Assembly (NCBI GenBank): GCA_017853715.1
Contig: JAFMIZ010000017.1
Location: 1-36,001 of the forward strand
Source: Pedosphaera sp.
Lineage (GTDB): Bacteria > Verrucomicrobiota > Verrucomicrobiia > Limisphaerales > DSYF01
DNA: 36,001 bases
Reading direction: 5' to 3'
Position 1 is the stretch's first letter, and the number at the start of each line of letters is the position of its first letter. Below, piece by piece: positions 7,497 through 16,508 of this stretch. The notes beneath the pieces were generated by a model. The model had not been told where the DNA came from. It saw nothing but the letters and a program-made list of their open reading frames with translations, and made no database searches. Position numbers and translations under genes: made by a program.

Positions 7497-7824
7497 AAAG
7501 GACGGCGAGTCTAGGTCAGCCCAAAAAGCAGGTCAAACAATCCCCGGGCGGCCAAGAGCCGGGCTGGAAATTTCAAGGGGAGCCGTTTTCGGGCGGCTTG
7601 GCTTTTGGTTCGGGGCTTCGTGGTCACGGGCGTCACAGCCCGGTGCGGGGAGGCTCCGCCCGTTCCGCCCCGCCCCCAACCAAAATCCCCAGCCGCGGCA
7701 ACCCTTGCAATTCCCGGACACGCGCCAATGGTTTAGGCAAGGAAGCCGGCCAAATTGGGCCAAAAATCGCTTGCTGATCGGGACATATCGCCCTTCACTG
7801 GCCATAGGTCCCGCAAGTGTCCCG
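7497..7824. other. Divergent intergenic region between serA and pfkB
   Basis: This 328 bp interval carries no supported gene. It must hold the promoters of serA (leftward) and pfkB (rightward), though I cannot place convincing -35/-10 boxes. The centre is occupied by the nested inverted repeat at 7603-7685. The plus-strand ORF that spans it (6919-8883) is open only by GC bias and overlaps serA. Confidence 0.6.
7603..7685. repeat. Large nested inverted repeat (REP-like or structured RNA candidate)
   Basis: TTTTGGTTCGGGGC (7603-7616) pairs with GCCCCCAACCAAAA (7672-7685): 13 pairs and a single C-C mismatch. Inside lies a perfect small hairpin, CGGGC-GTCACA-GCCCG (7627-7642), and a second potential stem, GCGGGG (7645-7650) with CCCCGC (7668-7673), which competes for two bases of the outer stem. 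The overall form is an outer stem closing two inner stems. It is non-coding and lies between divergent genes. It could be a dispersed palindromic repeat or a leader element of either gene; I recognise no known riboswitch consensus. Confidence 0.7.
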
Positions 7825-8883
7825 ATGATGAAGGCAAAACCCACCCTCAAACGGCGCGGCCTGCTGGCTGGCGGCAACTGGCTGACGGACCATGTGAAGA
7901 TGATCGATGCGCTGCCGCAGCCGGAGCGGCTCGCACAGATTCGCGCCCATCAACAGGGCGGTGGCGGCGCGCCCTGCAATGTCCTCTTCAGTCTCGCTGC
8001 GTGCGGGGTTTCCTTTCCGCTGTATGCCGCCGGACTGGTCGGCCATGACGCGCCCGGCAACTGGCTGCTCGCGGAGTGCAAGCGCCGCAAGATTGACACG
8101 AAGAATTTGGGCACAACCAAGGACTCCGCGACCGGCTTCACTGATGTCATGACCGAGCAACCGGGCGGGCGCCGGACTTTTTTCCATCATCAAGGCGCCA
8201 GCGCGAAATGGACGGGCGAGGATCTCGACTTCACCAAGATCAAAGCGAAGCAATTTCACCTCGGTCACCTCCTGGCACTGGCGGCGTTGGATGCGCCCGA
8301 CAGACAATTTGAAACCAAAGCCGCGCGGCTGCTCGCCCGTGCGGTGGAAGCCGGAATGGTCACCAGTCTGGATGTGGTGACCGAAGAGGGCGGCCGCTTG
8401 GCCGAGCTGGTGCCGCCCGCGTTAAAATTCACCGACTACCTCATCATCAACGAGCACGAGGCCGGACGCATCACGGGTTTCAAAGTGCGCGAGCCTGATG
8501 GCAAGCTCGACACGGTGACGCTTCGCCATGCAGCGGGAGCGCTGTTGCAGAAAGGGGTTCGCGAACAGGTGGTGCTCCATTTTCCCGAGGGCGCCTTCGC
8601 CCGCAGCCGAAAAGGCGATGACGTCTGGCACGCCTCTGTGAAGCTGCCTGCAAAGCTGATCGCCGGGTCGGTGGGTGCCGGCGATGCGTTCTGCGCGGGC
8701 TTCCTGATCGGGATTCACGAGGGCTGGGAAACGAAGCGCGGTCTGGAAGCGGGCGTTTGTGTGGCGGCGGCCAGCCTGCTGGCCCCCGACAGCAGCAGCG
8801 GCGTCCAGTCGCTCAACGCCGCGCTCGCACTTGGGAAGAAATACAAGTTCCACCCGCCTCTTGAGCGGGCGGATGAATTTTAG
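7825..8883 (+). CDS. PfkB-family carbohydrate kinase
   Basis: From the ATG at 7825 the product is 352 residues; an ATG one codon later is equally possible. It is a ribokinase/PfkB-fold sugar kinase that phosphorylates a sugar or nucleoside using ATP. The N-terminal substrate region has GGNWLTDHVKMID and the glycine-rich GGGGAPCNV. The C-terminal signature GSVGAGDAFCAGFL (about residues 280-292) holds the anion hole and catalytic Asp. A DYLIINEHEA segment matches the usual NxxE metal/ATP-coordinating motif. The substrate cannot be told from sequence. The ORF track extends it to 6919, but that region overlaps serA antisense and has no homology to the family. It converges on oppF with only 9 bp between stops. 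Confidence 0.9.
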   Translation: MMKAKPTLKRRGLLAGGNWLTDHVKMIDALPQPERLAQIRAHQQGGGGAPCNVLFSLAACGVSFPLYAAGLVGHDAPGNWLLAECKRRKIDTKNLGTTKDSATGFTDVMTEQPGGRRTFFHHQGASAKWTGEDLDFTKIKAKQFHLGHLLALAALDAPDRQFETKAARLLARAVEAGMVTSLDVVTEEGGRLAELVPPALKFTDYLIINEHEAGRITGFKVREPDGKLDTVTLRHAAGALLQKGVREQVVLHFPEGAFARSRKGDDVWHASVKLPAKLIAGSVGAGDAFCAGFLIGIHEGWETKRGLEAGVCVAAASLLAPDSSSGVQSLNAALALGKKYKFHPPLERADEF

Positions 8884-8892
8884 GCGCCCCGA

Positions 8893-9879
8893 TCAACTGA
8901 TTTCGCGCGCCCGGAGGCAGGCCACCTCGCGCCCCGTCTGAAATTCCTCCAGCGGCGGCGTCACCCGTGAACAGTCGGCGTTGGCGTCCGGGCATCGTGG
9001 ATGAAAAGCGCAGCCCGAGGGCGGCCGCAACGGGGAGGGCGGATCACCGGAGAGAATGATTCGCTGGCGCTTCTTTTCCCGTTCCGGGTCGGGAATGGCA
9101 ACGGCACTGATCAAGGCTTTGGTGTAGGGATGGAGCGGCTTCTCAAACACCCCGGCCGCCGGCCCCGATTCCACAATCTTGCCCAGGTACATCACCGCGA
9201 TGCGGTCGGAGATGTGTTTCACCACCGACAAGTCGTGCGAAATGAAGATGAGCGTGAGCCGCATCTCGCGGGACAGCCCGGCCAGCAGGTTGATGATCTG
9301 CGCCTGAATGGAAACGTCCAGTGCGCTGACCGGTTCGTCCGCCACGATCAACTTCGGTTCGACCGCGAGAGCCCGGGCGATGGCGATGCGTTGGCGCTGG
9401 CCACCCGAGAACTCATGCGGATATTTTTTCACGAAGCGCCGCGACAGGCCGACCTTCTCCATCAAGGCCGCCACGCGCGCGGGCATTTCTGCGCTGGGAA
9501 CCTGTTTGTGCGCGCCAATCGCTTCCGCCAGGGTGTCGAACACCGTCATGCGCGGATTCAGCGAGGCATAGGGGTCCTGAAAAACCATCTGAAAATCTGC
9601 CCTGGCCTCGCGCAGCGCACCGCCGCGCAGCTCCGCCAGATTCTTCCCGGCCAGAATCACCGCGCCTTCCGTGGGCGGAAGCAGTTGCAGGATGGTGCGT
9701 CCCAGCGTGGACTTGCCGCAGCCCGATTCACCCACCAAGCCGAGCACTTCGCCGCGCTGCAAACGCAAGGACACGCCGTCCACGGCCCGGACGGTGCCCA
9801 CGCGATGCCGGAACAGAATACCGTGCTCCACGGGGAAGTGGGTCCTCACCTCCTTCAATTCGAGGAATGGTTCAGACAT
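8893..9879 (-). CDS. oppF: Oligopeptide ABC transporter ATP-binding protein (OppF type)
   Basis: This 328-residue ATPase has Walker A GESGCGKS, the signature FSGGQRQRIAIARAL and Walker B LIVADEPVSALD. The C-terminal oligopeptide-HPY extension contains the typical Cys-rich stretch GCAFHPRCPDANADC. It pairs with OppD at the inner membrane to energise peptide import. I chose the ATG at 9879 because it is preceded by GGAAGG at a normal distance; the ORF track starts two codons earlier at a GTG. The start overlaps the oppD stop by 8 bases, so the two are translationally coupled. It is the last gene of the opp operon and ends 9 bp from the convergent pfkB, with no visible terminator. Confidence 0.94.
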   Translation of the reverse strand: MSEPFLELKEVRTHFPVEHGILFRHRVGTVRAVDGVSLRLQRGEVLGLVGESGCGKSTLGRTILQLLPPTEGAVILAGKNLAELRGGALREARADFQMVFQDPYASLNPRMTVFDTLAEAIGAHKQVPSAEMPARVAALMEKVGLSRRFVKKYPHEFSGGQRQRIAIARALAVEPKLIVADEPVSALDVSIQAQIINLLAGLSREMRLTLIFISHDLSVVKHISDRIAVMYLGKIVESGPAAGVFEKPLHPYTKALISAVAIPDPEREKKRQRIILSGDPPSPLRPPSGCAFHPRCPDANADCSRVTPPLEEFQTGREVACLRAREIS

Positions 9880-10870
9880 GGGCACCTTCCCACTGTAATT
9901 GTTTCTCCTGCACGCGCAGGCAGGCGGAGCGATGACCGGGTTCGACTTCCTTCAATGGCACCTCGCGCACACGGCAGGCTTCGACGGCAAACTCACAGCG
10001 TGGTGCGAACGCACACCCCTGAACCGGGCGCGACATGTCCGGCGGCATTCCTGAAATGGTGTAGAGCGCCGCGCCCTTGGGTTGCAGCGCGGGAATGGAT
10101 TTCTGCAGCGCACGATTGTAGGGATGCCGTGGGGAGCGGAACAGATGTTCTGTGCGCGCACTTTCCACAATGCGGCCCGCATACATCACCTGCACGCGGT
10201 CACAAAAGCCGGAAACCACGCCGAGATCATGGGAGATGAAAATCACGGCCATGCCGAGCTGCTGCTGGCTGCGCTTGATGAGTTCCAGGATCTGCGCCTG
10301 CACGGTCACGTCCAGCGCGGTGGTGGGCTCGTCCGCGATCAGCAGGTCCGGCTTGGTGACCAGCGCCATGGCGATCATCACGCGCTGCCGCATGCCGCCG
10401 GAAAACTCGTGCGGATAACTGCGAATGCGATGAGCGGCATCCGGCACGCCGACCAGCTCGAGCATTTCAATCGCGCGCTTCACGGCTTCATCCCGCCTGG
10501 CAAGTTTGTGGGTCAACAGCGGCTCGATGAGCTGATCCAGGATGCGCATGAATGGATTCAGCGATGTCATCGGGTCTTGGAAAATCATCGCCACGCGGCG
10601 TCCGCGAATGACGTTCAACTCTCGGGCTGAACATGCCAGCAGATCGGTTTTGCCATCAAACATCGCGGTTCCGCTTTCAATCCGGCCGGGAGGTTGGGGC
10701 ACCAGGCCCATCAACGAATGGCAGGTGACGGATTTGCCGGAGCCGGATTCGCCCACAATTCCAAGTGTCTCGCCGCGTTCCAGCGAGAACGAGACGCCAT
10801 TCACCGCCCGCACAATGCCGTTGCGCGTATGAAAGCTGGTCTGGAGGTCATTGACTTCGAGCAGTGGCAT
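9872..10870 (-). CDS. oppD: Oligopeptide ABC transporter ATP-binding protein (OppD type)
   Basis: The 332-residue product carries Walker A GESGSGKS (residues 40-47), signature [15 protein letters not shown] and Walker [13 protein letters not shown], followed by the HPY-type C-terminal region with [16 protein letters not shown]. It is the second ATPase of the Opp importer, equivalent to OppD/DppD. Its ATG immediately follows the oppC stop codon without a spacer, and its own end overlaps oppF by 8 bases. The order oppA-B-C-D-F is the classic arrangement. Confidence 0.94.
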   Translation of the reverse strand: MPLLEVNDLQTSFHTRNGIVRAVNGVSFSLERGETLGIVGESGSGKSVTCHSLMGLVPQPPGRIESGTAMFDGKTDLLACSARELNVIRGRRVAMIFQDPMTSLNPFMRILDQLIEPLLTHKLARRDEAVKRAIEMLELVGVPDAAHRIRSYPHEFSGGMRQRVMIAMALVTKPDLLIADEPTTALDVTVQAQILELIKRSQQQLGMAVIFISHDLGVVSGFCDRVQVMYAGRIVESARTEHLFRSPRHPYNRALQKSIPALQPKGAALYTISGMPPDMSRPVQGCAFAPRCEFAVEACRVREVPLKEVEPGHRSACLRVQEKQLQWEGAHV

Positions 10871-11770
10871 TTAATCCTTTGAAGCGCGGACATCGAGGGC
10901 ATCGCGCAAGCCGTCGCCAACAAAGTTGAGAGAGAACAGGGTGGATGAAAAGGCCAGCCCCGGAAAAATGAGCAACCACGGAAACTCTTCCATGCTGCGT
11001 GCGCCCTCACTGATCAGCGTGCCCCACGAACTCATCGGCGGCTGCACGCCAAAGCCGAGGAAGCTGAGGAACGCCTCGGTCAACATCACGCGCGGGACGA
11101 TCAACGTGCCGTAGATGATGACGATGCCGAGCACATTGGGAATCATGTGGCGCAGGATGATACGGCGCCTGCGCAATCCCAGCGCCTGAGCGGCCTCGAT
11201 GAACTCCTGCTTCTTGAGCGACAGGACTTGTCCACGAACAATGCGGGACATGTCGAGCCATTCCACGGCGCCAATGGCCAGGAACAGCAGATAGATGTTC
11301 CTGCCGTAGATGACCATCAGAAGGATCACGAAGATGATGAATGGCAGCGAAAAGAGGATGTCCACGATACGCATCATCAGCACATCCACGCGGCCCCCGA
11401 AATAGCCGGAGATGGTGCCGTAAAGCACGCCAATAACCACCGCCACCAACGTAGCCGCCAAGCCCACCGACAGCGAGATGCGTCCGCCGTAAAGAATGCG
11501 CGAAAGCAGATCACGCCCCAAATCATCCGTGCCCAGCCAGTGCTGCCCGCTCGGCGATGTGGCCCCCAACGCCAGATTCTGAGTGTCGTAGGAATGCGGG
11601 GCAATCAGGGGCGACAGGAATGAGGCCAGCGCCAGCACGAGAATGAAAACACCCCCGCCCACGGCCAGCTTGTTTTTGCGCAGCCGCAGCCACGCGTCCT
11701 GCCAAAGGGAATGTCCCGCTTCCAGCTCCTCGGCGCCGGTGATGGCAACAGGTTGAGCGGGGGCGGCCAT
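10871..11770 (-). CDS. oppC: Oligopeptide ABC transporter permease (OppC type)
   Basis: The product is 299 residues from the ATG at 11770 (MAAPAQPVAITG); the ORF track begins three codons earlier at a TTG. It has the OppC N-terminal cytoplasmic tail (WQDAWLRLRKNKLAVGGG), one leading membrane helix, a periplasmic loop with HWLGTDDLGRDLLSRILYG, and a BPD_transp_1 core of about five helices. The EAA motif that contacts the ATPase is EAAQALGLRRRRIILRHMIPN. The segment LTEAFLSFLGFGVQPPMSSWG is highly typical of this family. The ATG lies 1 bp after the oppB stop codon. Confidence 0.94.
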   Translation of the reverse strand: MAAPAQPVAITGAEELEAGHSLWQDAWLRLRKNKLAVGGGVFILVLALASFLSPLIAPHSYDTQNLALGATSPSGQHWLGTDDLGRDLLSRILYGGRISLSVGLAATLVAVVIGVLYGTISGYFGGRVDVLMMRIVDILFSLPFIIFVILLMVIYGRNIYLLFLAIGAVEWLDMSRIVRGQVLSLKKQEFIEAAQALGLRRRRIILRHMIPNVLGIVIIYGTLIVPRVMLTEAFLSFLGFGVQPPMSSWGTLISEGARSMEEFPWLLIFPGLAFSSTLFSLNFVGDGLRDALDVRASKD

Positions 11771-11771
11771 G

Positions 11772-12689
11772 CTATTCAAAGCGGAGTTTCGGGTTAAGCC
11801 ACACTTGCACGATGTCCACGAGCAGGTTCATCAAGATGATCAGGGTGGCGTAGAACAGCACGGTGCCCATCACCATGGTGTAATCGCGATTGAAGCCGGC
11901 CATGACGAAGAAGCGGCCCAAGCCCGGAATGTGGAAAATGGTTTCAACCACCAAGGAGCCAGTCACCAAACCCGCAATCGCGGGACCGATGAACGTCACC
12001 ACCGACAGCAATCCGCCACGCAGGGAATGGCGCCAGATGATCCGCCATTTCGAGACACCCTTGGCCCGCGCCGTGCGGATGTAATCTTGGTTGAACACCT
12101 CCAGCATGCCGGCCCGGGAAAGGCGCGCCACGTAAGCGGTGTAATAAAGCCCCAGCGTGATGGCAGGCAACACCCGGTCGCTTGCAAAATCCCAACCGGA
12201 CGGGTTGAACCAGCCGAGCATGATGCCAAAAACCATGATCAGCAGCGGCCCGGTGACGAACGTCGGAAGGCAGATGCCCAGCGTGGCAAACATCATTGGC
12301 ACGTAGTCGGTGACGGTGTTCTTGCGCAGCGAGGCGACGATGCCGGCGAGGGTCCCCACGGTGAGGGCAATGGCCAGTGCGTAGCAGCCCAGTTCCAGCG
12401 AAACCGGAAATGCGCTCCACAACAATTCCCCCACTGACCATCCGGCATATTTGAAGGAAGGCCCCAAGTCACCGCGCACCAGCTGGCCGAGATAGTTGAA
12501 ATACTGCTCATGCACCGGCTGGTTGAGACCATACTGCGCCTCCAACTGCGCCTTGATCTCCGGCGTGGTGGCCTTGTCGGTATCGAACGGGCCGCCGGGC
12601 GCCAGCTTCATCATGAAGAACGTCAGGGTGGCCACGATCAAAAGCACGGGGATCGTTTCCAGCAATCGTTTTGCGATGAAGCGCAACAT
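11772..12689 (-). CDS. oppB: Oligopeptide ABC transporter permease (OppB type)
   Basis: This 305-residue inner-membrane protein begins MLRFIAKRLLETIPVLLIV, the standard OppB/DppB start. It has about six membrane helices, a large periplasmic loop (YGLNQPVHEQYFNYLGQLVRGDLG) and the EAA-loop RTARAKGVSKWRIIWRHSLRG. The segment GSLVVETIFHIPGLGRFFV is a family hallmark. It forms the translocation channel with OppC. The ATG is 3 bp after the oppA stop, so it belongs to the same operon. Confidence 0.95.
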   Translation of the reverse strand: MLRFIAKRLLETIPVLLIVATLTFFMMKLAPGGPFDTDKATTPEIKAQLEAQYGLNQPVHEQYFNYLGQLVRGDLGPSFKYAGWSVGELLWSAFPVSLELGCYALAIALTVGTLAGIVASLRKNTVTDYVPMMFATLGICLPTFVTGPLLIMVFGIMLGWFNPSGWDFASDRVLPAITLGLYYTAYVARLSRAGMLEVFNQDYIRTARAKGVSKWRIIWRHSLRGGLLSVVTFIGPAIAGLVTGSLVVETIFHIPGLGRFFVMAGFNRDYTMVMGTVLFYATLIILMNLLVDIVQVWLNPKLRFE

Positions 12690-12692
12690 GGC

Positions 12693-14348
12693 TCAATGAC
12701 CCGTCCCCGCAGTGGCGCTGGCTTTGGTGCCCCCCGGGGAATCCTCCAGGTAAACGTATTTGTAGGGATGGCTGTCCAGAATGTTCGGATGCCAGCCCTT
12801 GGCCTCTGGCCGCCGCAGATTCACGCGGGTGTAGAAATAAATCGGGATGACCGGCATCTCATCAAGCAGCAACGCCTCGGCGCGCTGGAAGATTTCCATT
12901 CGCTTCGCCGGATGCGCTTCGCGTGAGGCGGCCGCGATCAAGCCGTCATATTCCGCGTTGGACCAACCGGTGTCGTTGTTGCCGCCACCGGTCAGGAACA
13001 TGTCGAGGAACGAATTCGGGTCCACATAATCCGCAATCCAGGCCGCGCGGCAGATTTGGTAGTTCAGCGCGTGTTGCGAATCGAGATAGACCTTCCACTC
13101 CTGGTTCACCAATTGGACCTCGACGCCGAGGTTGACCTTCCACATCTGCTGGATGGCTTCCGCAATCGCGCGATGCGCCTCCGACGTGTTGAACAGCAAC
13201 TCCACTTTGGGGAATCCCTTGCCCTCGGGATATCCTGCCTCGGCGAGCAATTTCCTGGCGGCAGCGAGATCACCGCTGACCTTCGCGCGCGAATAATAGC
13301 CCGCCGTGCCGGGCGGAGTGAAATGATAGGCGGGCCTCTGTCCGCCACGCGCAACCTTCTCGACGAGCGCTGTGCGATCCATGGCCGCTGACAGCGCTTG
13401 CCGCACACGCTTGTCGTTGAGCGGCGGCTTGGTGACGTTAAGGCGGTAGAAATAAACACCGAGATAGGGGTCAACCCGCAGCACCTCAGGCTGACGGTTC
13501 CGATAAACTTCTATCTTCGACAAAGGCAGGGTCTCGGTGACGTGGAGTTGGCCGGAACGAAACGCGCGTTCCTCGGTGTCCGCACTGTCGATGGGGTAAA
13601 ACCGGATTTCGTTCAACCGCACGGTGTCGCGGCCCCAGTAGGTGGGGCTTTTCTTGGCGACAATCACCGTGTTGACCCTCCATTCATCCAGCACGAATGG
13701 CCCGTTGCCGACGTGGTGACCGGGCCGGGTCCACTTGTTGCCGCGCACGTAGGGCAGGCCGTGTTTGCGCACCGTGGGCAGGTGAACGGGAAACCATGAA
13801 GTGTGGTTCAGCAACGACAGAAAATACGGCGTCGGGCTGGCGAGCCTGATTTGAAAGGTGTGATCGCCGAGGACCTTGTAACCAACTTGATCGAAGTCGG
13901 TGATCCTCCCCTGGTTGAACGCCTCCGCATTGGTCACCACGAAATGCATGTAGGCATACTCTGAAGCGAGGGTCGGCGTCAGGATGCGCCGGTAGGATTC
14001 CCAGAAGTCCTGCGCGGTCACGGGATCACCATTGGACCATTTCGCGTCTTTGCGCAGGTGAAAGGTGTACACGCGCCCGTCCTCCGAAACATCCCAACGC
14101 TCGGCCACGCCCGGGACCGGATGCAAATCCACCGGGTCCTCGGTCACCAAACCTTCGAGGAAAGCCATGATCGTGTGGTGCTCGGTGACGCCGGTGACAA
14201 TTTGCGGGTCGAGTTCAGCCGGCTCCGCGCCGTTGCCCTTGAAGAGGATCTGCTCGCGGTTGCCATACTCAACGCGGGTTTCACGCCTGCCGCAGCCCGC
14301 GTGAAGAGTCAACGCGAGCAGGCAGAGGGCGTAACACAACCGTTGCAT
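12693..14348 (-). CDS. oppA: Oligopeptide-binding lipoprotein (OppA type, SBP_bac_5)
   Basis: From the ATG at 14348 the product is 551 residues with a lipoprotein signal peptide, MQRLCYALCLLALTLHAGC, so Cys19 is the likely lipidated residue. The mature part is a family 5 extracellular solute-binding protein: EPAELDPQIVTGVTEHHTIM near the N-terminus, then LVTEDPVDLHPVPGVAERW, YTFHLRKDAKWSNGDPVTAQDF, and DKRVRQALSAAMDR. These match OppA/peptide-binding proteins and the length is normal. It captures peptides in the periplasm for OppBCDF. The ORF track adds 60 residues upstream from 14528, which overlap the ABC-2 permease gene and would hide the signal peptide; I rejected them. Confidence 0.94.
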   Translation of the reverse strand: MQRLCYALCLLALTLHAGCGRRETRVEYGNREQILFKGNGAEPAELDPQIVTGVTEHHTIMAFLEGLVTEDPVDLHPVPGVAERWDVSEDGRVYTFHLRKDAKWSNGDPVTAQDFWESYRRILTPTLASEYAYMHFVVTNAEAFNQGRITDFDQVGYKVLGDHTFQIRLASPTPYFLSLLNHTSWFPVHLPTVRKHGLPYVRGNKWTRPGHHVGNGPFVLDEWRVNTVIVAKKSPTYWGRDTVRLNEIRFYPIDSADTEERAFRSGQLHVTETLPLSKIEVYRNRQPEVLRVDPYLGVYFYRLNVTKPPLNDKRVRQALSAAMDRTALVEKVARGGQRPAYHFTPPGTAGYYSRAKVSGDLAAARKLLAEAGYPEGKGFPKVELLFNTSEAHRAIAEAIQQMWKVNLGVEVQLVNQEWKVYLDSQHALNYQICRAAWIADYVDPNSFLDMFLTGGGNNDTGWSNAEYDGLIAAASREAHPAKRMEIFQRAEALLLDEMPVIPIYFYTRVNLRRPEAKGWHPNILDSHPYKYVYLEDSPGGTKASATAGTGH

Positions 14349-14443
14349 GGCGCGCCAGTGTCCTTTTTTCCCCGCTGGTGTCAAAGGTGGAGGAGCCTTG
14401 AGCCGAAGAAATCTGCTGCCGTGAAGGCATCCAGAGGTTCTGG

Positions 14444-15562
14444 TCATGACAGCTTGGTGCGGAATCGCGCCGCGGCCATGGCAAAGACGCCCACACCCAT
14501 CCCGGCAAGGATGACGTAGTAATGCCAATAGTCTGCAATGGTCGCCCCGCGCAGCATCGTTGCCCGCATCAGCTCAATGAAGTAGGTCGCCGGTATGACC
14601 GTGCTGATCCAGTAGAAAAATTGCGGCATCGTCTCCCGCGGAAACAGAAAGCCCGAAAAGAACACCGACGGCAGAATCAAGGCCATCGTCATCTGCAGCG
14701 CCTGCATGTGATTCTGTGCCCGGGTGGAAATCAGCAGGCCGATGCTCAGCAATGCGAACACGAACAGGAACGTTGCCAGGAAGAGTGCGGAGAGGTCGCC
14801 GCGAATGGGAATCTGAAACACCCAGCGTGCCACGAGGAAGATCAGCGTGGCCATCGTCATGGACATCAGCAGATACGGCGTGAGTTTCCCGAGCATCAGT
14901 CCGGAGCGCGACAAAGGTGCGACCAGCAGGTTTTCCAGCGTGCCTTTCTCTCGTTCACGCACCAGCGCCAGCGCCGTGGCGAAGACGGTGGCGATCTGCA
15001 GCGCCAGTCCCATCACGCCCGGCACGAAGAAGTTCGCGCTTTTCATCGAGGGATTGTAGAGCACCTGCGGCCGCACCTCGACCGGTTGCTCGCGTTGACC
15101 GGTGGCTGCGCCGAGCATGACCAACGACTCACGCATGGCAATGCCCATGGACGTTTGGAGCGCCTGTAATGCAATGGTTGAGCTGGAGCCGTCGATCAGC
15201 ACCTGCACCTGGGCGTTGCGCCCGGCGCGCAGGTTGCGCGTGAAGTCCGGCGGAATTTGCAACCCAACGTAAGCTTTGCCCTGGCGGATCGCGGCCTCCA
15301 AATCCCCCACGCTCCGCACCTCGCCGATGATGCGGAAGGAACCGGTATTCGCAAACTTCTCCACCAACTGGCGGCTTTCGACGGTGCGATCTTCATTCAA
15401 CAGCACCGTCGCCATGTGCTTCACGTCATTGTCCAGCGCGTAGCCAAACGCGATGATCTGTACGACTGGGGGGAAGAACATGAAGAACAGGGTCGTCGGA
15501 TCACGAAACATCGTCGTGAATTCCTTGAGGAGAATCGCCGTGTAGCCGCGGAACAATTTCAT
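14444..15562 (-). CDS. ABC-2 type exporter permease
   Basis: The 372-residue protein has the ABC2_membrane_3 layout: an N-terminal membrane helix (TTLFFMFFPPVVQIIAFGYAL), a long periplasmic domain (about 45-175, including VALL-type strand VLLNEDRTVESRQLVEKF and IPPDFTRNLRAGRNAQVQVL, the latter quoted in part), then five C-terminal helices. The ABC-2 signature segment REREKGTLENLLVAPLSR is clear. It resembles the YbhS/YbhR and YhhJ permeases that export drugs or lipophilic compounds. Its ATG overlaps the ATPase stop as ATGA. Only one permease gene is present; YbhFSR-like systems normally have two, so this one probably works as a homodimer. Confidence 0.93.
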   Translation of the reverse strand: MKLFRGYTAILLKEFTTMFRDPTTLFFMFFPPVVQIIAFGYALDNDVKHMATVLLNEDRTVESRQLVEKFANTGSFRIIGEVRSVGDLEAAIRQGKAYVGLQIPPDFTRNLRAGRNAQVQVLIDGSSSTIALQALQTSMGIAMRESLVMLGAATGQREQPVEVRPQVLYNPSMKSANFFVPGVMGLALQIATVFATALALVREREKGTLENLLVAPLSRSGLMLGKLTPYLLMSMTMATLIFLVARWVFQIPIRGDLSALFLATFLFVFALLSIGLLISTRAQNHMQALQMTMALILPSVFFSGFLFPRETMPQFFYWISTVIPATYFIELMRATMLRGATIADYWHYYVILAGMGVGVFAMAAARFRTKLS

Positions 15563-16500
15563 GGGCGGACGCCCTCCAGCTGCTCCGCCGTCAGCGTCAC
15601 AAACACATCCTCCAACGACGGTGCAATGGGTCGGATGTCCGCCTGTTGGATGCTCACCTTGGCAAGCTGCTCATGAATCTGCTGCTCCGTGATGCGCTGC
15701 TCGACCAATAAATGCATGGATTGGCCAAACACCGTCGCGCTGCGCACCCCCGGCAGCCGGCGCACCGCCTGCAGACCCACCGTGACGTGATCACACGTAA
15801 CATCAAGGCGCCGCGCTCCTGCTGGATTCACTTCCGGCAACTGTTTCAAGTGATCCGGCTCCCCGCAGACGATGAGCTTGGAAAGATAGATATAACCAAC
15901 GTGCGAGCAGCGCTCGGCTTCGTCCATGTAATGGGTGGTGACAAACAGCGTGATGCCCTGGCTGGAGAACTCGAACAACAAATCCCACAGCTCCCGTCGC
16001 GCCACCGGATCGATGCCCGCCGTCGGTTCGTCGAGAAACAGCACGGCCGGCTTGTGCATCAAGCAGCACGCCATCGCGAGCCGTTGACGCCATCCGCCGG
16101 AGAGCAGCGCTGCCCGGCGCCCGACATACGGCGCGAGATGGGTCAGGGAGATCAATTCATCCATGCGCTGCCGCAGCGTTTCCCCCTTGATTCCGTAGAG
16201 GCGGCCGTAAAACAAAAGGTTCTCCGTCACGGTCAGTTCGTCGTAGAGCGAGAACTTCTGGGACATGTAACCGATGGTGCCCTTGAGCTGGTCGGAGTCC
16301 GCCACCACATCGTGTCCGCCGATGCTTGCCTTGCCTCCGCTGGGCGACAGGATGCCGCACAACATCCGGATCACCGTGGATTTGCCGGAACCGTTCGGCC
16401 CGAGAAACCCAAAGATTGCGCCCTTGCCCACCGAAAAGCTCGCGCCATCCACGGCCGTGAAGTTGCCGAATCGCTTGGTGAGGTTTTGGACTTCGATCAT
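15559..16500 (-). CDS. ABC exporter ATP-binding protein
   Basis: The product is 313 residues from the ATG at 16500, which gives the canonical start MIEVQNLTKRFG and has AGGTGA nine bases upstream. The ORF track uses a GTG at 16512, which would overlap the preceding stop as GTGA and is also possible. Walker A is GPNGSGKST (34-42), the signature is LSGGWRQRLAMA and Walker B is VLFLDEPTAGID, followed by a switch His in TTHYMDEAE. The C-terminal 80 residues form the accessory domain common in CcmA-type drug or polysaccharide exporters. It energises the adjacent ABC-2 permease. Confidence 0.94.
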   Translation of the reverse strand: MIEVQNLTKRFGNFTAVDGASFSVGKGAIFGFLGPNGSGKSTVIRMLCGILSPSGGKASIGGHDVVADSDQLKGTIGYMSQKFSLYDELTVTENLLFYGRLYGIKGETLRQRMDELISLTHLAPYVGRRAALLSGGWRQRLAMACCLMHKPAVLFLDEPTAGIDPVARRELWDLLFEFSSQGITLFVTTHYMDEAERCSHVGYIYLSKLIVCGEPDHLKQLPEVNPAGARRLDVTCDHVTVGLQAVRRLPGVRSATVFGQSMHLLVEQRITEQQIHEQLAKVSIQQADIRPIAPSLEDVFVTLTAEQLEGVRP

Positions 16501-16508
16501 GAGTGCGG

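Noticed and set aside
6237-7514. 425-residue plus-strand ORF over serA
   Set aside because: It is a shadow frame, His/Arg/Gly-rich, opposite a fully conserved serA.
6919-7824. Upstream extension of the pfkB reading frame (ORF track start at 6919)
   Set aside because: It overlaps serA antisense, shows no kinase homology, and runs through the nested palindrome; it is open because of GC bias.
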